A stretch of DNA of 64,000 nucleotides from Zoogloea sp. 1C4 (lineage in GTDB: Bacteria > Pseudomonadota > Gammaproteobacteria > Burkholderiales > Rhodocyclaceae), in assembly GCF_009469605.1 (NCBI RefSeq), contig NZ_SSXU01000018.1, forward strand, positions 17,566 through 81,565. Direction: 5' to 3'. Under the pieces are notes generated by a model. That model made no database searches. It worked only from the letters and a program-made list of their open reading frames with translations, and was not told the DNA's origin. Below, piece by piece: positions 8,857-18,907 of this stretch. The translations under genes were made by a program, and so were the position numbers. Numbering within the stretch: position 1 is the first letter of the stretch; the number at the start of each line of letters is the position of its first letter.

Positions 8857-11286
8857 TCAGCGCGCCGGCGGCTGGCGCAGGTTGAGGGCCAGCCAGGCGA
8901 GCAGCAGCAGGAAGACGGTGATCCGCGGCATGTCGAGCAGGCTGTCGACCATCCCCACCGTCGCCAGCCCCACCAGCGCCGCCAGCAGCGTGGGCGCGTG
9001 GGCCTGCAGGCGGGTGGGCGCGCGGGCCAGATGCAGTAGCCCGCCGGCCAGGATCAGCAGCATCGCCACGGTGCCGAGCACGCCCTGCTCCACGAAGGTG
9101 TGCACGAAGAGGTTCTTGCCGTGCCAGGGCAAGTGATCCCGGTCCGAGCTGAAGAACCAATGGGCGCCGCCCTGCTCGAAGCCGCCGTTGGCCACCAGCG
9201 GCCGCAGCTGGGCGTCGGTGAGTTCGATGTCGTCCAGGTCGATGGGCGTGGGCGAAGTGGTGCCCATGGTCAGCACGGTCGTCCGCGGCAGGCCGCCCAC
9301 CGATGCGAGGCCGGGGTCGTTGAGCTGGCTGTCGACGGTGATCCAGCCCTTGCCGCCCGACAGGCGCACCAGCGCGGTGGCGCATGGGTTGGCGTAGAGC
9401 AGGTGCTTGCGGCACACCTGCACGATCATCTGGGTATCCACCTCGCTGCGGGCCTTGAAGCGCAGGTGCAGCGGCGTGACGGTATCCACCGGCAGACGCT
9501 GGGTGAGCAGCACCACCTCGTCGATGCTGCGCCCCTGGCGCGGCCCGGCCAGCCGCATCGCGCGGCCGTTGGCGTCGTTGATGAGCGCCAGCGAGCCCGG
9601 CGTGGCAGGATCGGCCACCTTCCAGAAATACGCCTCGGGATAGCGCCCCAGACCCAGCCCGACCAGCGCATCGAGCGGCCCCTCCACCAGCCCCAGGCTG
9701 CGGGTGGTGTGCTGGAAGCGGGTGCCGGCGTCGAAGCCGGTGTTGGAAAGCCGGGCGCCCATGTAATAGCCGCCGAGGGTGGTGACCACCATGCCGCCGG
9801 CCACCAGCACCACCAGCAGGCCCTGCAGATCCTGCAGGCGCGGCTGCCACAGGGGCGTCCGGCCGAGGGCCTGGCGGGCCAGCACGGCGATCACCAGCAG
9901 CGCGCCACCCAGGCTGCCCATGAAGCGCGTCGGCTCGCTCCAGAAGGCGCTGATCAGCACCGTCGCCAGCGCCAGCCCGACCAGCAGCGCCAGCATCACC
10001 GCGCCGCCCGCCCGCAGCCCGCGGCCGCGCAGCACGACGAGCAGCGCCGCCAGTGCCCACAGGCCGGCGTAGGCCAGATAGACACCCTTCGGCAGCGCCA
10101 ACGCTGCCGCCGCACAGCCCGCCGCCAGCACCAGGCCGCCCACCAGCCCGAGCACGAAACCGCCGATCCGCATCCCCGAGAGCGCTACCCCCGCCGGCCA
10201 GGCCAGCAGGGCGAGGCCGGTGAAGGCCAGCAGCGCCCGGTAGCCACCTTCGGGGAAGGTCAGCATCCCGCCCGCCAGCACCACCGCCGCCAGCGCGGCC
10301 AGCACCGCCGGATGGCGCCGCGTCCGGTCCGCCGGCTGATGCGCCGCCGGCCGGCGCAGGCTGGCCACGCCGAGCACCGCCATCGACACGAACAGCGCGC
10401 CATAAACAATCCGCGAGAAGGTGGTGAACATCGCGTAGATGCCCACCCCGACCACCAGCAGCGCCAGCGCCCGGCCCACCACGCCGTGGGCACGCCGGAA
10501 GCTCAGCACCGCAAACGGGAAACTCAGCATCAGCCAGGCATCCAGCGCCGCGCCGCCCACGTGCATCTCCCAGAACAGGGCCGAGGTGCGATAGTCCGAC
10601 GCGAAATTGGTGAGGCCCGGAAAGGCCACCCGCTCCCACAGGGCCGCGAAGGCGCAGGTGGCAAAGCCGAGGGTCAGGCCCAGGGTCAGGCGATCCAGCG
10701 CCGCGTCGCCATCGCGCCGCACCGCCAGCTGCAGGAAGGGAATCAGCGCAAACGCCAGCAGGAAGCCCTTGCCCACCCGCAGCGCATTGACCGTGGTGTT
10801 GTAGCCGATCAGCGATCCCGCATCCAGCGCCGGCAGCGGCAAGCCGCCGCGCAGGCCGGCAATGGCCACGCTCGCCGCCAGCAGGCCGAACGCGCCCAGG
10901 GCGCCGGCCCGCAGCTTGATGGGCGCCCGCCCGGCGAGGGTCGGCACGGGCGGGGCGAAGGCTTCCCGCAGCCCGAGGGCCGCCAGGGTGACGAGGGCCA
11001 GCGCGTCGCTCTCGGTGAAGTGGATGTGCCCGCCCCACGGCGCCAGATCCACCACCGGCCACAGGGCCGGCAGCAGCACCAGCCACAGGGCCGGACGGAT
11101 CACCAGCGCCAGCCCGTAGGCGCCCAGCAGCGCACCGGCCACCGCCCGGTCGAGGGGATAGGGCGCGAACCACGCCGACAGGGCGACGACGGCGAGCACG
11201 AGCATCAGGCCGCCATACAGGCGGGCACCGGGGCCGGAGCGGGGCGCAACAGCAGGAGAAGGGGCGGTGGCGGTCAAGATCGGCAA
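8857..11286 (-). CDS. O-antigen ligase/polymerase-like membrane protein with large extracytoplasmic insert
   Basis: This protein of about 809 residues begins at a TTG (11284-11286); a second TTG three codons on is equally possible, and neither has a strong ribosome-binding site. It contains about 14 hydrophobic segments. The segment MFTTFSRIVYGALF resembles the conserved loop of Wzy/WaaL-type O-antigen ligases. Between the last two membrane blocks (roughly residues 520-730) lies a soluble insert with beta-strand character and the motif NGGFEQGGAHWFF, reminiscent of carbohydrate-binding sandwich domains. Together with the beta-helix gene downstream it suggests export or attachment of a polysaccharide. 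The family call rests on topology and the loop motif only. Confidence 0.65.
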   Translation of the reverse strand: MPILTATAPSPAVAPRSGPGARLYGGLMLVLAVVALSAWFAPYPLDRAVAGALLGAYGLALVIRPALWLVLLPALWPVVDLAPWGGHIHFTESDALALVTLAALGLREAFAPPVPTLAGRAPIKLRAGALGAFGLLAASVAIAGLRGGLPLPALDAGSLIGYNTTVNALRVGKGFLLAFALIPFLQLAVRRDGDAALDRLTLGLTLGFATCAFAALWERVAFPGLTNFASDYRTSALFWEMHVGGAALDAWLMLSFPFAVLSFRRAHGVVGRALALLVVGVGIYAMFTTFSRIVYGALFVSMAVLGVASLRRPAAHQPADRTRRHPAVLAALAAVVLAGGMLTFPEGGYRALLAFTGLALLAWPAGVALSGMRIGGFVLGLVGGLVLAAGCAAAALALPKGVYLAYAGLWALAALLVVLRGRGLRAGGAVMLALLVGLALATVLISAFWSEPTRFMGSLGGALLVIAVLARQALGRTPLWQPRLQDLQGLLVVLVAGGMVVTTLGGYYMGARLSNTGFDAGTRFQHTTRSLGLVEGPLDALVGLGLGRYPEAYFWKVADPATPGSLALINDANGRAMRLAGPRQGRSIDEVVLLTQRLPVDTVTPLHLRFKARSEVDTQMIVQVCRKHLLYANPCATALVRLSGGKGWITVDSQLNDPGLASVGGLPRTTVLTMGTTSPTPIDLDDIELTDAQLRPLVANGGFEQGGAHWFFSSDRDHLPWHGKNLFVHTFVEQGVLGTVAMLLILAGGLLHLARAPTRLQAHAPTLLAALVGLATVGMVDSLLDMPRITVFLLLLAWLALNLRQPPAR

Positions 11287-11415
11287 CGCGGGGGACGAAG
11301 TGAGCCAAGGATGCTACCCGATTCAAATGCCGGGCGGATGCTCCGGATTGCGTCCACCCTTGACCGGTGTCACGGCGCATCGCAGGATTGCGCATTCCGT
11401 CACACCTGCCCGCCG

Positions 11416-12384
11416 ATGTCCGCCTCCCCCGCCCCCGCCGAACCCACGCCCGCCCTGCGCGCCCGGCCCCTCGTGGCCTGCCTGCTGGCGACGCGTCCGG
11501 CCTTTCTGGGGGTGACACTGTTCGCCTGCCTCATCGGGCTGGCGGCGGCCCACGGCAGCGGCGTCACCATCGACACCGGCAAGGCGCTGCTCACGGTGTG
11601 CTTCGCGCTGGTCGCCCACGCCGGCATCAACGTGCTCAACGATTTCTACGACGCGAGGAGCGGCGCAGACGCAGCCAACACCGAGCGGGTATTCCCCTTC
11701 ACCGGCGGAAGCCGCTTCATCCAGAACGGCGTGCTCTCCGAAGCCGAAACCGGCCGCCTGGGCTGGGCGCTGATGGCGGCCGTGGTGCCCGCCGGACTGT
11801 GGCTGGCGTGGCATACCGGGCCGGGGCTGATCCTCATCGGTCTTGCCGGGCTCGCGCTCGGCTGGGCCTACACCGCGCCGCCGCTGGCGCTGGTGTCCCG
11901 CGGGCTGGGCGAGCTCGCCGTGGCGGCCGGCTGGCTGATCGTGGTGATCGGCACCGATTTCGTCCAGCGCGGCGGGTTTGCGCTGGCGCCGGTCAAGGCC
12001 GGGCTCTCCTACGCGCTGCTGGTGGCGGCGATCCTGTTCATCAACGAGTTCCCCGACCTGCGCGGCGACGCTGCCGCCGGCAAACGCACGCTCGTCGTGC
12101 GCCTCGGCCCCCACAGCGCCAAGTGGGCATTCCTGGGCACGCTGATCGTCGCCTACGGCTGGCTGGTGCTGATGGTCGGCCGCGACCAGCTGCCCCAGGG
12201 TGCGGCCGCTGCAGCGCTGACGCTGATCCTGTCCTTCCGCGCCGCCCGCCACCTGCTCGCCCACGCCGACGAGCCCGCCGAACTCGCCCCCGCCATCAAG
12301 CTGACCATCGCCGCCGCCAACCTGCACGGCCTCGTCCTCGCCGCGACGCTGGCCTTCGGACGCTGGCCGGGAGCCACTTCATGA
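11416..12384 (+). CDS. UbiA-family prenyltransferase (MenA-like)
   Basis: The 322-residue polytopic membrane protein has the two Asp-rich motifs of UbiA enzymes, NDFYDARSGAD around residue 77 and DLRGDAAAGKRTL around residue 217, which bind the Mg-pyrophosphate of the isoprenoid donor. About eight transmembrane helices are seen. The arrangement and the NDFYD motif resemble MenA (1,4-dihydroxy-2-naphthoate octaprenyltransferase) more than UbiA proper, but the acceptor is not certain. The start is the ATG at 11416, which opens a long proline/alanine N-terminus. The stop overlaps the ATG of the HAD gene. It is divergent from the ligase-like gene. Confidence 0.82.
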   Translation: MSASPAPAEPTPALRARPLVACLLATRPAFLGVTLFACLIGLAAAHGSGVTIDTGKALLTVCFALVAHAGINVLNDFYDARSGADAANTERVFPFTGGSRFIQNGVLSEAETGRLGWALMAAVVPAGLWLAWHTGPGLILIGLAGLALGWAYTAPPLALVSRGLGELAVAAGWLIVVIGTDFVQRGGFALAPVKAGLSYALLVAAILFINEFPDLRGDAAAGKRTLVVRLGPHSAKWAFLGTLIVAYGWLVLMVGRDQLPQGAAAAALTLILSFRAARHLLAHADEPAELAPAIKLTIAAANLHGLVLAATLAFGRWPGATS

Positions 12385-13058
12385 GCTTTACCCTGCCCTT
12401 CGCCTCAACCGACATCCGCGGCGTCATCTTCGACATGGACGGCCTGCTCCTCGACAGCGAGCGGGTTGCCCTCGCCACCGTCGCCACGGCCGCCGCCGAG
12501 CTGGGCCTGGAATGGCGCTACGAGGTGGGCCTCGCGATGGTCGGCCTCAACGCCCACGACGGCCCGCTGGTGATCCGCCGCCACCTGGGCGACGACTACC
12601 CCACCGCCGCGCTGTACGAGGCCTTCGGGCGGATCTACGAGACCGCCATCCTTGAAGGCCGCATCCCGGTGAAGGGCGGCGCAGCCGAGCTCTTCGACCA
12701 GCTCGACCGCCTCGCCCTGGGCCGCGTGGTCGCCACCTCCACCCGCCGCTCCCGGGCCGAACCCAAGCTCGCCGCCGTCGGCCTGCTGCCGCGGGTGCAC
12801 GGCATGGTGTGCGGCGACGAGGTCGAGCGTGGCAAGCCGGCGCCGGACATCTTCCTGGCCGCCGCCGCACGCCTGGGCGTGCCGGTCGAGCACTGCCTGG
12901 TGCTGGAAGACTCCAACGCCGGCGTGCGCGGCGCGCTGGCCGCCGGCGCCCGGGTGGTGATGGTGCCCGATCTACTCCAGCCCGCCGACGACGTGCGCGC
13001 CGCCGGCGTACCGCTGGCCGCCAGCCTCCACGACCTCGCCCGCTTCTTTGCCCGATGA
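12381..13058 (+). CDS. HAD-superfamily phosphatase (beta-phosphoglucomutase/phosphatase-like)
   Basis: The 225-residue hydrolase has all HAD motifs: FDMDGLLLDSE (nucleophile and acid/base Asp), VATSTRR (motif II), the Lys in ERGKPAPDIF, and VLEDSNAGVRGA (motif III/IV). The helical cap between motifs I and II is of type C1, as in YcjU/GS1-like phosphatases. It overlaps the prenyltransferase stop by 4 nt (ATGA) and the next gene by 4 nt, so translational coupling is likely. The sugar phosphate or other substrate is unknown. Confidence 0.9.
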   Translation: MSFTLPFASTDIRGVIFDMDGLLLDSERVALATVATAAAELGLEWRYEVGLAMVGLNAHDGPLVIRRHLGDDYPTAALYEAFGRIYETAILEGRIPVKGGAAELFDQLDRLALGRVVATSTRRSRAEPKLAAVGLLPRVHGMVCGDEVERGKPAPDIFLAAAARLGVPVEHCLVLEDSNAGVRGALAAGARVVMVPDLLQPADDVRAAGVPLAASLHDLARFFAR

Positions 13059-13393
13059 CCACCGCGATGCGCTACCTCGCAGCCCTCCTCGCCGCCCTGG
13101 CCCTGCCCGCCGGCGCCGCCGATCCGCAGCCGGCCGCGGCGGGGTCCACCGCCTTCTGCCTGTTCGCCCTCCCCCCCGACAACGCCACCCAGCGGCTCAT
13201 CAATCTGGGTATCGTTCAATATGTCGACCTGCGGGCCGACGAAGTCCGGATCCACTTCGGCGGCGGCAACCTGGGCAGCGGCCACGAGGCCCGCATCCCG
13301 GTAAGGAGCCGCGACGAAGCCGACGCCGTCCTCGCCCGCCTTCGCGCCACCGCCACCCGCTGCGCCCAATCCACCACCGGAGCCACTCCATGA
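13055..13393 (+). CDS. Small exported protein of unknown function
   Basis: The 112-residue product begins at an ATG overlapping the HAD stop. It has a signal peptide (MTTAMRYLAALLAALALPAGAA) and a compact mature part of about 90 residues with QRLINLGIVQYVDLRADEVRIHFGGGNLGSGH, given here in two conserved-looking pieces, QRLINLGIVQYVDL and VRIHFGGGNLGSGH. The mature part looks like a small alpha/beta fold. I do not recognise the family. Its stop overlaps the GST start, so it belongs to the same operon. Confidence 0.65.
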   Translation: MTTAMRYLAALLAALALPAGAADPQPAAAGSTAFCLFALPPDNATQRLINLGIVQYVDLRADEVRIHFGGGNLGSGHEARIPVRSRDEADAVLARLRATATRCAQSTTGATP

Positions 13394-14001
13394 AACTCGT
13401 CGGAATGCTTGATTCGCCCTTCGTCCGCCGCACCTTCATCAGCGCCCGGATGCTCGGCGTGCCCTTCGAACACCAGTCCCTGTCGGTGTTTCGCAACTTC
13501 GCCGAATTCCACGCCATCAACCCGCTGGTCAAGGCGCCCACGCTGGTGCTGGACGACGGCGGCGTGATGGTGGACAGCAGCCTCATCATCGACTGGTTCG
13601 AGCGCACCGCCGCGCCAGGCAAGAGCCTGCTTCCCGCCGACCCGGCCCACCTGCAGCGCTGCCTGCAGCTCACCGGCTGGGGCCTCGCGGCCGCCGAGAA
13701 AAGCGTCCAGCGCTACTACGAGACCAAGGTCCGCCCCGAATCCAGCCGCTCGCCCGACTGGATCGATCGCGTCACCGGCCAGATCCGCGACACCTACGCC
13801 CTCATCGACCGCCACGTGGGCCAGGACGACTGGCTGTGCGGCGATCGCCCCACCCAGGCCGACATCACCGTGGCCGTGGCGTGGCGCTTCACCCACCACA
13901 CCGCGCCGGGCCTGGTGGACGACAGCGACTACCCCCACCTCGCCGGCCTCGCCGCCCAGGCCGAAGGCCTGCCGGCCTTCCGCGCCGCTGATTTCACCTG
14001 A
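13390..14001 (+). CDS. Glutathione S-transferase family protein
   Basis: The 203-residue protein has an N-terminal thioredoxin-fold domain (MKLVGMLDSPFVRRTFISA, then NPLVKAPTLVLDDG with the cis-Pro, and MVDSSLIIDWFE with the glutathione-binding Ser region) and an all-helical C-terminal domain with the motif QADITVAVAWRF, where the conserved Asp caps the folding helix. The gene is coupled to the upstream small protein by a 4-nt overlap and lies 12 bp before ruvA. The specific substrate is unknown. Confidence 0.88.
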   Translation: MKLVGMLDSPFVRRTFISARMLGVPFEHQSLSVFRNFAEFHAINPLVKAPTLVLDDGGVMVDSSLIIDWFERTAAPGKSLLPADPAHLQRCLQLTGWGLAAAEKSVQRYYETKVRPESSRSPDWIDRVTGQIRDTYALIDRHVGQDDWLCGDRPTQADITVAVAWRFTHHTAPGLVDDSDYPHLAGLAAQAEGLPAFRAADFT

Positions 14002-14013
14002 ACGAAAGCCCCC

Positions 14014-14601
14014 ATGATCGGACGCATCACCGGCCTCCTGGCCGAGAAGAACCCGCCGCAGATCCTCATCGACGTAAACGGCGTCGGCTACGAGCTCGAA
14101 GTGCCCATGAGCACCTTCTACAGCCTGCCCGCCACCGGCCAGACGGTCAGCCTCGCCACCCACATGGCGGTGCGCGAGGACGGCCACTTCCTGTACGGCT
14201 TCGCCAGTGAGGACGAGCGCGCCACCTTCCGCCAGCTCCTCAAGGTCGCCGGCATCGGCGCCCGCACCGCGCTGGCGGTGCTCTCCGGGCTGTCGGTCAC
14301 CGATCTGGCCCAGGCCATCGCCCTGCAGGAATCCGGCCGGCTCATCAAGATCCCCGGCATCGGCAAGAAGACCGCCGAGCGCCTGCTGCTCGAGCTGCGC
14401 GACAAGCTGCCCAAGGCCCTCCCCGGCCTCGCCGCCCAGGCCGCCGCACAGCCCGGCGACGACCGGGGCGACATCATCAACGCCCTGCTGGCCCTCGGCT
14501 ACAACGAGAAGGAAGCCCTCGGCGCGGTCAAGCAGCTGCCCGACGGCGTGGGCGTCTCCGACGGCATCCGCCAGGCCCTCAAAGGCCTGTCGAAGGCATG
14601 A
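14014..14601 (+). CDS. ruvA: Holliday junction branch migration protein RuvA
   Basis: The 195-residue DNA-binding subunit of the RuvAB branch-migration motor starts [20 protein letters not shown], the standard RuvA OB-fold opening. Two helix-hairpin-helix motifs follow ([18 protein letters not shown] and [16 protein letters not shown]). A short flexible linker leads to domain III, which contacts RuvB ([17 protein letters not shown]). ruvC is not adjacent in this window, and ruvB is 3.2 kb away, separated by other genes. Confidence 0.97.
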   Translation: MIGRITGLLAEKNPPQILIDVNGVGYELEVPMSTFYSLPATGQTVSLATHMAVREDGHFLYGFASEDERATFRQLLKVAGIGARTALAVLSGLSVTDLAQAIALQESGRLIKIPGIGKKTAERLLLELRDKLPKALPGLAAQAAAQPGDDRGDIINALLALGYNEKEALGAVKQLPDGVGVSDGIRQALKGLSKA

Positions 14602-15089
14602 GCGCCAAACTCAAGCAGGGTTTCATGCGCAACGTGAAGCTCGGCGCCGGCACCCTGCGCCTGCTGATGAACCTGTGGCCGCCCTTCATCGGCGCCGGCA
14701 TCCATGTGGAGCGCCTGTCGCCCGACTACACCGAAGCCGTGGTGCGGATGCGCCTCGGCCTGCTCAACCGCAACTACATGGGCACCCACTTCGGCGGCTC
14801 GCTGTACGCCATGACCGACCCGTTCTTCGCGCTGCTGGTCATGCACCAGCTCGGCCGCGACTACGTGGTGTGGGACAAGGCCTCCAGCATCGACTACAAG
14901 CTCCCCGGCCGCGGCACCGTCCGCGCCCGCTTCCGCGTCACGCCAGAGCAAGTCGAAGCCATCCGCCACGCCACCGCCGGCGGCGACAAGTTCGAGCCGG
15001 TGTTCACGGTGGACGTGGTCAATCGCAAGGGCGAAGTGGTGGCGACGGTGGAGAAGACGGTTTATGTGAGGCGGAAACCGAAGGCTTAG
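14598..15089 (+). CDS. DUF4442 hotdog-fold (thioesterase-like) protein
   Basis: The 163-residue protein overlaps the ruvA stop by 4 nt. The sequence [20 protein letters not shown] is the DUF4442 signature, placing it in the hotdog thioesterase superfamily (YiiD C-terminal domain-like). No signal peptide is present, so it is cytoplasmic. Enzymatic activity on acyl-CoA is family inference; the substrate is unknown. Confidence 0.85.
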   Translation: MSAKLKQGFMRNVKLGAGTLRLLMNLWPPFIGAGIHVERLSPDYTEAVVRMRLGLLNRNYMGTHFGGSLYAMTDPFFALLVMHQLGRDYVVWDKASSIDYKLPGRGTVRARFRVTPEQVEAIRHATAGGDKFEPVFTVDVVNRKGEVVATVEKTVYVRRKPKA

Positions 15090-15097
15090 GACCTACG

Positions 15098-15754
15098 TCA
15101 AGCCTGACCCGCGTTTTCGGTCAGGCGTGGGAAACTGGCATCCGCAGCGGCGAGCAATCGATCGAAATCGGCGAGGGCGGCGAGAATGTGAGTAAGCGCC
15201 TCACCCACCGGCTCGAGGGCGTCGCCGAGAGTGTCCGGATAAGCGTCGGCGAGCGTGGCGGCCTCAAGACGGACGGGATGGAAGAGGAACTCGCCCTCGA
15301 CCCGGAAACCATTGGCCCGAAGCCCGGGAAAGTCATCGATGTGGACGCCGAGGAAGTTCGCCCATTTCTTTCCCGGCTGCGCCCGTTTCTGGTTTTCGAG
15401 CTTGGTGATCCACGGGGCATTCACGTTGAAGCGGAAGCCAAACTGTTGCGAAACGGCGCCGATGAGCGGGGAAAGGTAGTGGATATAGCCTTCGACCGGC
15501 ATGAACGCCAACTCAAGGTAAACATGATAGGTGCCATCCTCGGCGACAGGCCAGTTGACGCGCCTGAAGCTCGTTTCGTCGCTCAGAAAATCGAACACGC
15601 CATCCCAGCCCTGTTGCGCCTTCACCCACGCTTCGATCTTCTTATCGATCGCACCAAAGATGCGTTTCTCCGCCTCATCCACGATCGGCGGCGCCTGCTC
15701 CAGTACGGCCATGTTTCGGATGACAAGTTTATGAACCTCATGATTTTCGTTCAC
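15098..15754 (-). CDS. Conserved partner of the adjacent PD-(D/E)XK nuclease, function unknown
   Basis: This reading starts at GTG (15752-15754), overlapping the TGA of the nuclease gene in a GTGA tetranucleotide and preceded by AAGGAAGAAG, giving a 218-residue product. The open frame extends upstream inside the nuclease gene but that part is an overlap artefact. The protein is acidic and soluble, with aromatic-rich segments WDGVFDFLSDETSFRRVNW and WANFLGVHIDDFPGL. I do not recognise the fold. Base composition is visibly less GC-rich than the flanking ruvA/ruvB region, and the pair runs against its neighbours, so it looks like an inserted two-gene cassette. Confidence 0.6.
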   Translation of the reverse strand: MNENHEVHKLVIRNMAVLEQAPPIVDEAEKRIFGAIDKKIEAWVKAQQGWDGVFDFLSDETSFRRVNWPVAEDGTYHVYLELAFMPVEGYIHYLSPLIGAVSQQFGFRFNVNAPWITKLENQKRAQPGKKWANFLGVHIDDFPGLRANGFRVEGEFLFHPVRLEAATLADAYPDTLGDALEPVGEALTHILAALADFDRLLAAADASFPRLTENAGQA

Positions 15755-16530
15755 TGCTTCTTCCTTCGTTGGCGGGCATGGCCGCGGATGTGTTCGGCGA
15801 AGTGACTCAACAGCAACCCGGCGGGTTGACGGGCCAGTCCGGGTTCGCGATTGATGTGGGTATCGAGGACGTCCGCCACCTCGGACCATGACAAGTACGA
15901 AACGCTACCTTTGAGTTTCTCGTCCTTGACCGGGCGCCCCTGCGGCGTCAGGAAAATCAGGGCGCGCTTGCCCCCTGGCAACGCCGCGAGGTGGTCCAAG
16001 TAGCGTTTGATCTGGTCGCCGCTCTCCGGGGCATCGATCTTGACCTCGATGAGAATTGTGAAGTCGTGGCCGTTGATGGCGATGTCAGCACGGCTGCTGC
16101 CGTCATCGGTGAGTCGCTGCTCTACGCGCGTGTGGTACGGCTTGTGGAGGACCAAGCTCACTAGTTCATCCTGTTTGAGGCCATCAAGTAGCGCGGCCAG
16201 GATACTCGAACCCTGACCGTGATCGCCGAAACAGTCCAGAAGCCACCTCAACACGAAGCTGTTTCGCATCTCGTCGCGCCCGATCCCGGCGTGACGCCAT
16301 GGATTAGCCGTGATGCCGCTCCGCAGATACTGGCGATAGGCGGCCGGAAAAGTCTGGACATAATCCTGAAACTGAAGGATGTCGATGGCCGACGGCAGGG
16401 GCACTTGCCTGGGCGGAATACGTTGCCAAGCCTCGAAAAATGCAGCCATCTCCGAAGCAGGATCGGGGACTTTAGAATGCAGCCCATGCCATGCATCGAA
16501 GAAGTCACGGAAGAGGCTAGAAGGTGTCAT
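15751..16530 (-). CDS. PD-(D/E)XK nuclease-family protein
   Basis: The 259-residue protein begins at the ATG 16528-16530. Near residues 153-175 it shows SSRADIAINGHDFTILIEVK, which is the catalytic core of PD-(D/E)XK nucleases (Asp, then Glu-x-Lys separated by about 12 residues), followed by DQIKRYLDHL, the typical downstream helix with Gln. Proteins of this type occur in restriction, repair and phage-defence loci; which applies here is unknown. It is the first gene of a two-gene cassette with a 4-nt coupling to its partner and an AT-richer upstream region of about 210 bp that probably holds its promoter. Confidence 0.75.
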   Translation of the reverse strand: MTPSSLFRDFFDAWHGLHSKVPDPASEMAAFFEAWQRIPPRQVPLPSAIDILQFQDYVQTFPAAYRQYLRSGITANPWRHAGIGRDEMRNSFVLRWLLDCFGDHGQGSSILAALLDGLKQDELVSLVLHKPYHTRVEQRLTDDGSSRADIAINGHDFTILIEVKIDAPESGDQIKRYLDHLAALPGGKRALIFLTPQGRPVKDEKLKGSVSYLSWSEVADVLDTHINREPGLARQPAGLLLSHFAEHIRGHARQRRKKQ

Positions 16531-16742
16531 GGCTGCACGATGAAATAGGCGGATCGCATCAGATCGTAACACCGGAAAACTTCTTTTTCATAACTCGTAC
16601 TTATTCCGAACGTGATCGATGCCCGACTTGGGCAAGGCCGAGCGCACTGAGGACTGAATCATGGACTGCGCGGTTTCTCGCCACCCGCAGAGCGACACAC
16701 ATATCAGCGATAATCCCCCCATCCCCAACCCGAGACTCCCCC

Positions 16743-17803
16743 ATGGCTCCGCGACGTACTGCCCAGGTGGCCATCACCGCCTTTCTGCTGCTCGGCTGCG
16801 CCTTCGTGCTCAGCCCCTTCTTCGCGGCGATCCTGTTTGCCGGGACGGTGTGCATCACCACCTGGCCGCTGTATCGCTCGCTGTACCGGCGGATGGGCCG
16901 GCGTGACGGGCTGGCAGCCATTTCAATGACCTTCCTGCTCACCGCGGTGCTGCTGGTGCCGATGATCGGGCTGGCGGCGTCCCTCACCGACGCGGCGATG
17001 GAAGCCGTGGATTGGGCGCGGACGGCCATCGAACAATCCGACGGCCGTCCGCCGGAGTGGGTGAAGGACATCCCGGTGGTGGGCCGCGACCTCGACGCCT
17101 ACGTGCGCAAGCTCACCCACAGCCAGCAGGAGATGCGCAAGCTGGCGCTGCAGGCGGTCGAGCCGGCCCGCAAGTTCGCCCTCGGGCTGGGCGGCGTGCT
17201 GGGCCAGGGGCTGCTGCAGATCACCCTGGTGCTGTTCATCGGCTTCTTCTTCTACCGGGATGGCGCGACCATCTACGACCAGCTCGAAACCGGCGCCCAG
17301 CGCCTGGGGGGCGAGTTGGGCAACCGGCTGCTCGATCTGGCCGCCAACACCGTCAAGGCGGTAATGATCGGCATTGTCGGCACCGCCGCGGCCCAGGCCC
17401 TGGTGGCGCTGGTCGGCTTCGTGATCGCTGGCGTGCCGGGCGCGCTGCTGCTGGCGGCGGGCACTTTTTTCCTGTCGCTGGTGCCGGTGGGGCCGCCGCT
17501 GATCTGGGGCGGCGCGGCGTTCTGGCTGTATCAGCAGGGCGAGAGCGGCTGGGCGATCTTCATGGTGCTATGGGGTGCGCTGGCGGTGAGCTCGGTGGAT
17601 AACTTCCTCAAGCCCTTCCTGATCAGCCGCACGGCCAGCCTGCCGATCCTGCTGATCGCCCTGGGCGCCTTTGGCGGCGTGCTGGCCTTCGGCTTCATCG
17701 GGCTGTTCCTCGGCCCGACCTTCCTGGCCCTGGGCCAGGCCCTGTTCCGGGAATGGACCGCCCACGACGCCGCCCTTTCCCCCGTCACGACGGACGAATC
17801 CCA

Positions 17804-17807
<4 letters not shown>
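16743..17807 (+). CDS. AI-2E/PerM-family permease
   Basis: The 354-residue membrane protein starts at ATG 16743 ([19 protein letters not shown]); the open frame runs further upstream across non-coding DNA. It has the AI-2E transporter layout: two N-terminal helices, a soluble segment with amphipathic helices (residues ~85-145), then about six C-terminal helices with the conserved [12 protein letters not shown] and [15 protein letters not shown]. Substrates for this family include autoinducer-2, ions or none known. Its TGA overlaps the ruvB ATG, so ruvB is translationally coupled to it. Confidence 0.88.
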
Positions 17808-18871
<1,064 letters not shown>

Positions 18872-18907
18872 CCCGCAACACCGACGGCGCTGCGGGCCAT
18901 GCGCCGA

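Noticed and set aside
9100..11415. Long plus-strand open frame running into the prenyltransferase gene
   Set aside because: The part before 11416 is antisense to the ligase-like gene and has low-complexity Gln/Arg/His-rich translation; only the part from the ATG at 11416 matches a known family.
18872..18896. Terminator after ruvB
   Set aside because: A 6-bp inverted repeat CCCGCA/TGCGGG is present but no T tract follows and the loop is 13 nt; support is too weak.
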